Assembly: GCA_001839685.1 (NCBI GenBank) | Contig: MLAK01001457.1 | Location: forward strand, 1 to 15,312 | Length of the DNA: 15,312 bases | Direction of reading: 5' to 3' | Source: Tritrichomonas foetus | Taxonomy: Eukaryota; Parabasalia; Tritrichomonadida; Tritrichomonadidae | Shown here: positions 15,117 to 15,312 of the stretch, piece after piece | How positions within the stretch are numbered: position 1 is the first letter of the stretch | How the letters are laid out: each line of letters starts with the position of its first letter | Notes under the pieces: generated by a model | Seen by the model: the letters and a program-made list of their open reading frames with translations, nothing else | Database searches by the model: none | Told to the model about the DNA's origin: nothing | Position numbers and translations under genes: made by a program

Positions 15117-15227
15117 TAAGGAGTGGAAATGGTACCCACCCCAAAAATGAGAAATTTCACGTCTCACCTATCGTTCGCCGCAAAATTCCTCTAAAAATTT
15201 TTGACTAGTACCATTTGCCACTCCTTA
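15117..15227. mobile_element. Small MITE-like element with terminal inverted repeats
   Basis: The left arm TAAGGAGTGGAAATGGTAC (15117-15135) and the right arm GTACCATTTGCCACTCCTTA (15208-15227) are inverted copies differing by one inserted base. Both outer ends carry TA, as expected for a Tc1/mariner or pogo-type target duplication. The interior is about 72 bases with no ORF. The element abuts the transposase C-terminal remnant (14835-15110), whose coding trace does not resume on the far side. A non-autonomous element, or a solo pair of transposon ends, is the most likely reading. Confidence 0.6.
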
Positions 15228-15312
15228 ACGAAATGTATGACAAAAATATAAAATAAAATTAGTTCTAAAATTAATTTCATTTTTTATTTTGACTAAAATG
15301 GCTGAAATGACA
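15228..15312. other. AT-rich window end, no feature
   Basis: There is no coding trace on either strand. In particular, the transposase remnant interrupted near 15110 does not visibly resume here. Confidence 0.4.

Overview
The window looks like AT-rich genomic DNA from a unicellular eukaryote, most probably a parabasalid such as Tritrichomonas or Trichomonas. The evidence is indirect: intron-free ORFs, short AT-rich spacers, an SNF1/AMPK-type kinase with a long Asn-rich linker, a PHO80-like cyclin, TCAYTW initiator-like sites, and many decayed DDE transposase genes that resemble trichomonad repeats. No rRNA, tRNA, CRISPR array or bacterial operon is visible. The species assignment is inference.

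Left part (1-4161), host genes. A promoter-like module at 94-126 has no ORF behind it. A minus-strand PHO80-like cyclin (464-1093) is followed by a doubtful small ORF (1344-1592) and a convincing small acidic/basic protein gene (1842-2096). A 340-bp spacer separates that gene from the divergent protein kinase (2437-4161). The kinase has every catalytic motif, an Asp in place of the usual activation-loop Thr, an Asn-rich linker and a KA1-like C-terminus.

Middle (4162-6121) is nearly 2 kb of very AT-rich DNA with no supported gene. It contains one telomere-like scrap.

Right part (6122-15312), a transposon graveyard. In order it holds: minus-strand remnants of unknown genes (6122-6877 and 6972-7250); a 49-nt poly-T run; a minus-strand decayed transposase-like gene (7349-8102); a minus-strand Tc1/mariner remnant ending in SPDCNPIENLW (8324-8830); a plus-strand decayed gene with an FSSDGDSKYL motif (about 9367-10224); a plus-strand pogo/CENP-B-like DDE transposase pseudogene with eight in-frame stops and no frameshift from 10545 onward (10341-11663); a minus-strand pogo-like transposase broken by a single TAG (11913-13157); and a minus-strand transposase C-terminal remnant (14835-15110) abutting a small TA-flanked inverted-repeat element (15117-15227).

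Between 14189 and 14535 lies a non-coding block, visibly richer in G and C, with several strong hairpins, one capped by a GAAA tetraloop. It is the best candidate here for an undescribed structured RNA or ribozyme. The left-hand genes plausibly serve signalling and cell-cycle or nutrient control, but nothing shows that they act together. The right-hand sequences are selfish DNA in several states of decay.
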